Notes under the pieces: generated by a model
Databases searched by the model: none
What the model saw: the letters and a program-made list of their open reading frames with translations, nothing else
Told to the model about the DNA's origin: nothing
Source: Pseudomonadota bacterium
GTDB taxonomy: Bacteria; Desulfobacterota; JADFVX01
Assembly (NCBI GenBank): GCA_015222555.1
Contig: JADFVM010000076.1
Coordinates: forward strand, 1 to 14,715
DNA length: 14,715 nt
Direction: 5' to 3'
Translations under genes and position numbers: made by a program
Shown here: positions 13,361-14,715 of the stretch, one piece after another
Position numbering within the stretch: the stretch's first letter is position 1
How the letters are laid out: each line of letters opens with the position of its first letter

Positions 13361-14715
13361 ATGAATGAAGGTAAAATAGTACAGGTTATCGGACCTGTCG
13401 TAGACGTTGAGTTTGAGAAGGGTAAACTTCCTCCAATCCTCAATGCATTGAAGATTTCAAATCCCAGTATCAATGATAAAGAGGGTAATCTTGTCGTTGA
13501 GGTTGCTCAACATCTGGGTGATAATATAGTCAAATGCATTGCCATGGACTCGTCGGAAGGTCTCGTAAGGGGAATGAAGGCCGTTGATACAGGGAATCAG
13601 ATTATGATGCCTGTCGGTAAGAATACTTTGGGCAGAATCCTGAATGTTATTGGAGAGCCTGTTGATGAAAAACCTCCTATTGAGACGGATGTATTTTACC
13701 CCATTCATAGAGAAGCGCCAGCCTTTGATGAACAGAGCACAGAAGTTGAAGCCCTTGAGACAGGTATCAAGGTTGTTGACCTTCTTGCACCTTACTCCAA
13801 AGGTGGAAAGATCGGACTCTTTGGAGGTGCGGGTGTCGGAAAAACTGTTCTTATTATGGAGTTGATCAATAACATTGCCACGCAGCATGGTGGTTATTCC
13901 GTTTTTGGCGGTGTTGGTGAAAGGACAAGAGAAGGTAACGACTTATATATGGAAATGTCAGAGTCTGGCGTTATTGATAAAACCTGTCTCGTTTACGGTC
14001 AGATGAATGAACCGCCCGGCGCCCGTGCAAGGGTTGCTCTCTCAGCCCTTACTGTGGCCGAATATTTCAGAGATGAAGAAGGTCAGGACGTTCTTCTTTT
14101 TATTGATAATATCTTCCGATTTACACAGGCCGGTTCAGAGGTCTCTGCTCTTCTCGGGCGTATCCCTTCAGCTGTTGGATATCAACCTACACTGGCTACA
14201 GAGATGGGCGCACTGCAGGAGAGAATTACAACAACAAAGAAGGGCTCTATCACTTCAGTACAGGCCGTTTATGTGCCTGCCGATGACCTGACGGACCCTG
14301 CTCCTGCCACAACCTTTGCTCATCTGGACGCAACGACTGTTCTTTCCAGGCAAATTGCCGAGCTTGGTATCTACCCTGCCGTTGATCCGCTTGACTCAAC
14401 TTCAAGAATCCTCGATCCTCAGATTGTAGGGGATGAACATTACGGTGTGGCCAGGAGTGTGCAAACAGTTCTGCAGAGATATAAGGATCTTCAGGATATT
14501 ATCGCCATCCTTGGTATGGATGAGCTTTCAGAGGATGACAGGCTGGCCGTTGGCAGGGCAAGAAAGATTCAGCGGTTCCTCTCGCAGCCATTCTTTGTTG
14601 CAGAAGTGTTTACCGGTTCACCGGGTAAATATGTGCACCTGAAAGATACCATTAGAGGCTTTAAAGAGATTCTGGAAGGCAAGCATGATGATCTGCCGGA
14701 GCAGGCTTTTTATCT
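13361..14715 (+). CDS. atpD: ATP synthase F1 subunit beta (3' end outside window)
   Basis: Beta carries the catalytic sites of F1. The frame is open from the ATG at 13361 to the window edge, 451 codons, so about 20 of the usual 470 residues are missing. Seen in order: N-terminal barrel 'MNEGKIVQVIGPVVDVEF', P-loop GGAGVGKT at 155-162, catalytic Glu187 in GGVGERTREG, Walker B Asp249 in LLFIDNIFRF, and the DELSEDD loop near residue 390 (the family's DELSEED region that touches gamma). All key residues are present and no frameshift is seen. The epsilon gene atpC would be expected directly downstream. Confidence 0.97.
   Translation, partial: MNEGKIVQVIGPVVDVEFEKGKLPPILNALKISNPSINDKEGNLVVEVAQHLGDNIVKCIAMDSSEGLVRGMKAVDTGNQIMMPVGKNTLGRILNVIGEPVDEKPPIETDVFYPIHREAPAFDEQSTEVEALETGIKVVDLLAPYSKGGKIGLFGGAGVGKTVLIMELINNIATQHGGYSVFGGVGERTREGNDLYMEMSESGVIDKTCLVYGQMNEPPGARARVALSALTVAEYFRDEEGQDVLLFIDNIFRFTQAGSEVSALLGRIPSAVGYQPTLATEMGALQERITTTKKGSITSVQAVYVPADDLTDPAPATTFAHLDATTVLSRQIAELGIYPAVDPLDSTSRILDPQIVGDEHYGVARSVQTVLQRYKDLQDIIAILGMDELSEDDRLAVGRARKIQRFLSQPFFVAEVFTGSPGKYVHLKDTIRGFKEILEGKHDDLPEQAFY

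Overview
The window reads as an ordinary, mostly housekeeping piece of a Gram-negative bacterial chromosome. The likely source is a member of Desulfobacterota (the former Deltaproteobacteria) or a close relative. That placement is inference from gene content: LolA and a lipoprotein imply an outer membrane, there is a diheme periplasmic-type cytochrome, a malic enzyme carries an N-terminal ACT domain, and the ATP synthase cluster runs b'-b-delta-alpha-gamma-beta without the a and c subunit genes beside it.

Layout. Bases 1-755 hold the 3' end of lolA and a complete yajQ on the + strand. Bases 756-3145 are an accessory-looking stretch on the opposite strand: a secreted diheme c-type cytochrome built from a duplicated domain (1127-1885), a possible 41-codon gene just upstream of it, two clusters of dispersed palindromic repeats, a likely gene fragment (2342-2458) and a small secreted protein of unknown function (2464-2820). 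Bases 3146-5264 return to the + strand with queC and the ACT-malic enzyme, probably one operon. Bases 5265-5833 contain a strong hairpin, two very short ORFs (27 and 40 codons) and a good sigma-70 promoter leading into gyrA. gyrA (5834-8377) overlaps a TPR lipoprotein gene. From 9245 a second good sigma-70 promoter drives the ATP synthase genes atpF', atpF, atpH, atpA, atpG and atpD; the last is cut by the window end about 20 codons early.

How the genes work together. The atp genes encode the F1 sector plus the peripheral stalk. Subunits a and c must be encoded elsewhere. The b'/b and b/delta junctions overlap by four bases (GTGA and TTGA), which suggests translational coupling. LolA would carry outer-membrane lipoproteins such as the TPR lipoprotein. 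QueC makes preQ0 for tRNA queuosine, and the malic enzyme links malate to pyruvate.

I found no CRISPR array, transposase, phage gene, tRNA or rRNA, and no convincing new defence or metabolic system. The least explained parts are the small-ORF and hairpin region at 5265-5610, the duplicated diheme cytochrome with the small ORF in front of it, and the repeat-rich stretch at 1912-3025.
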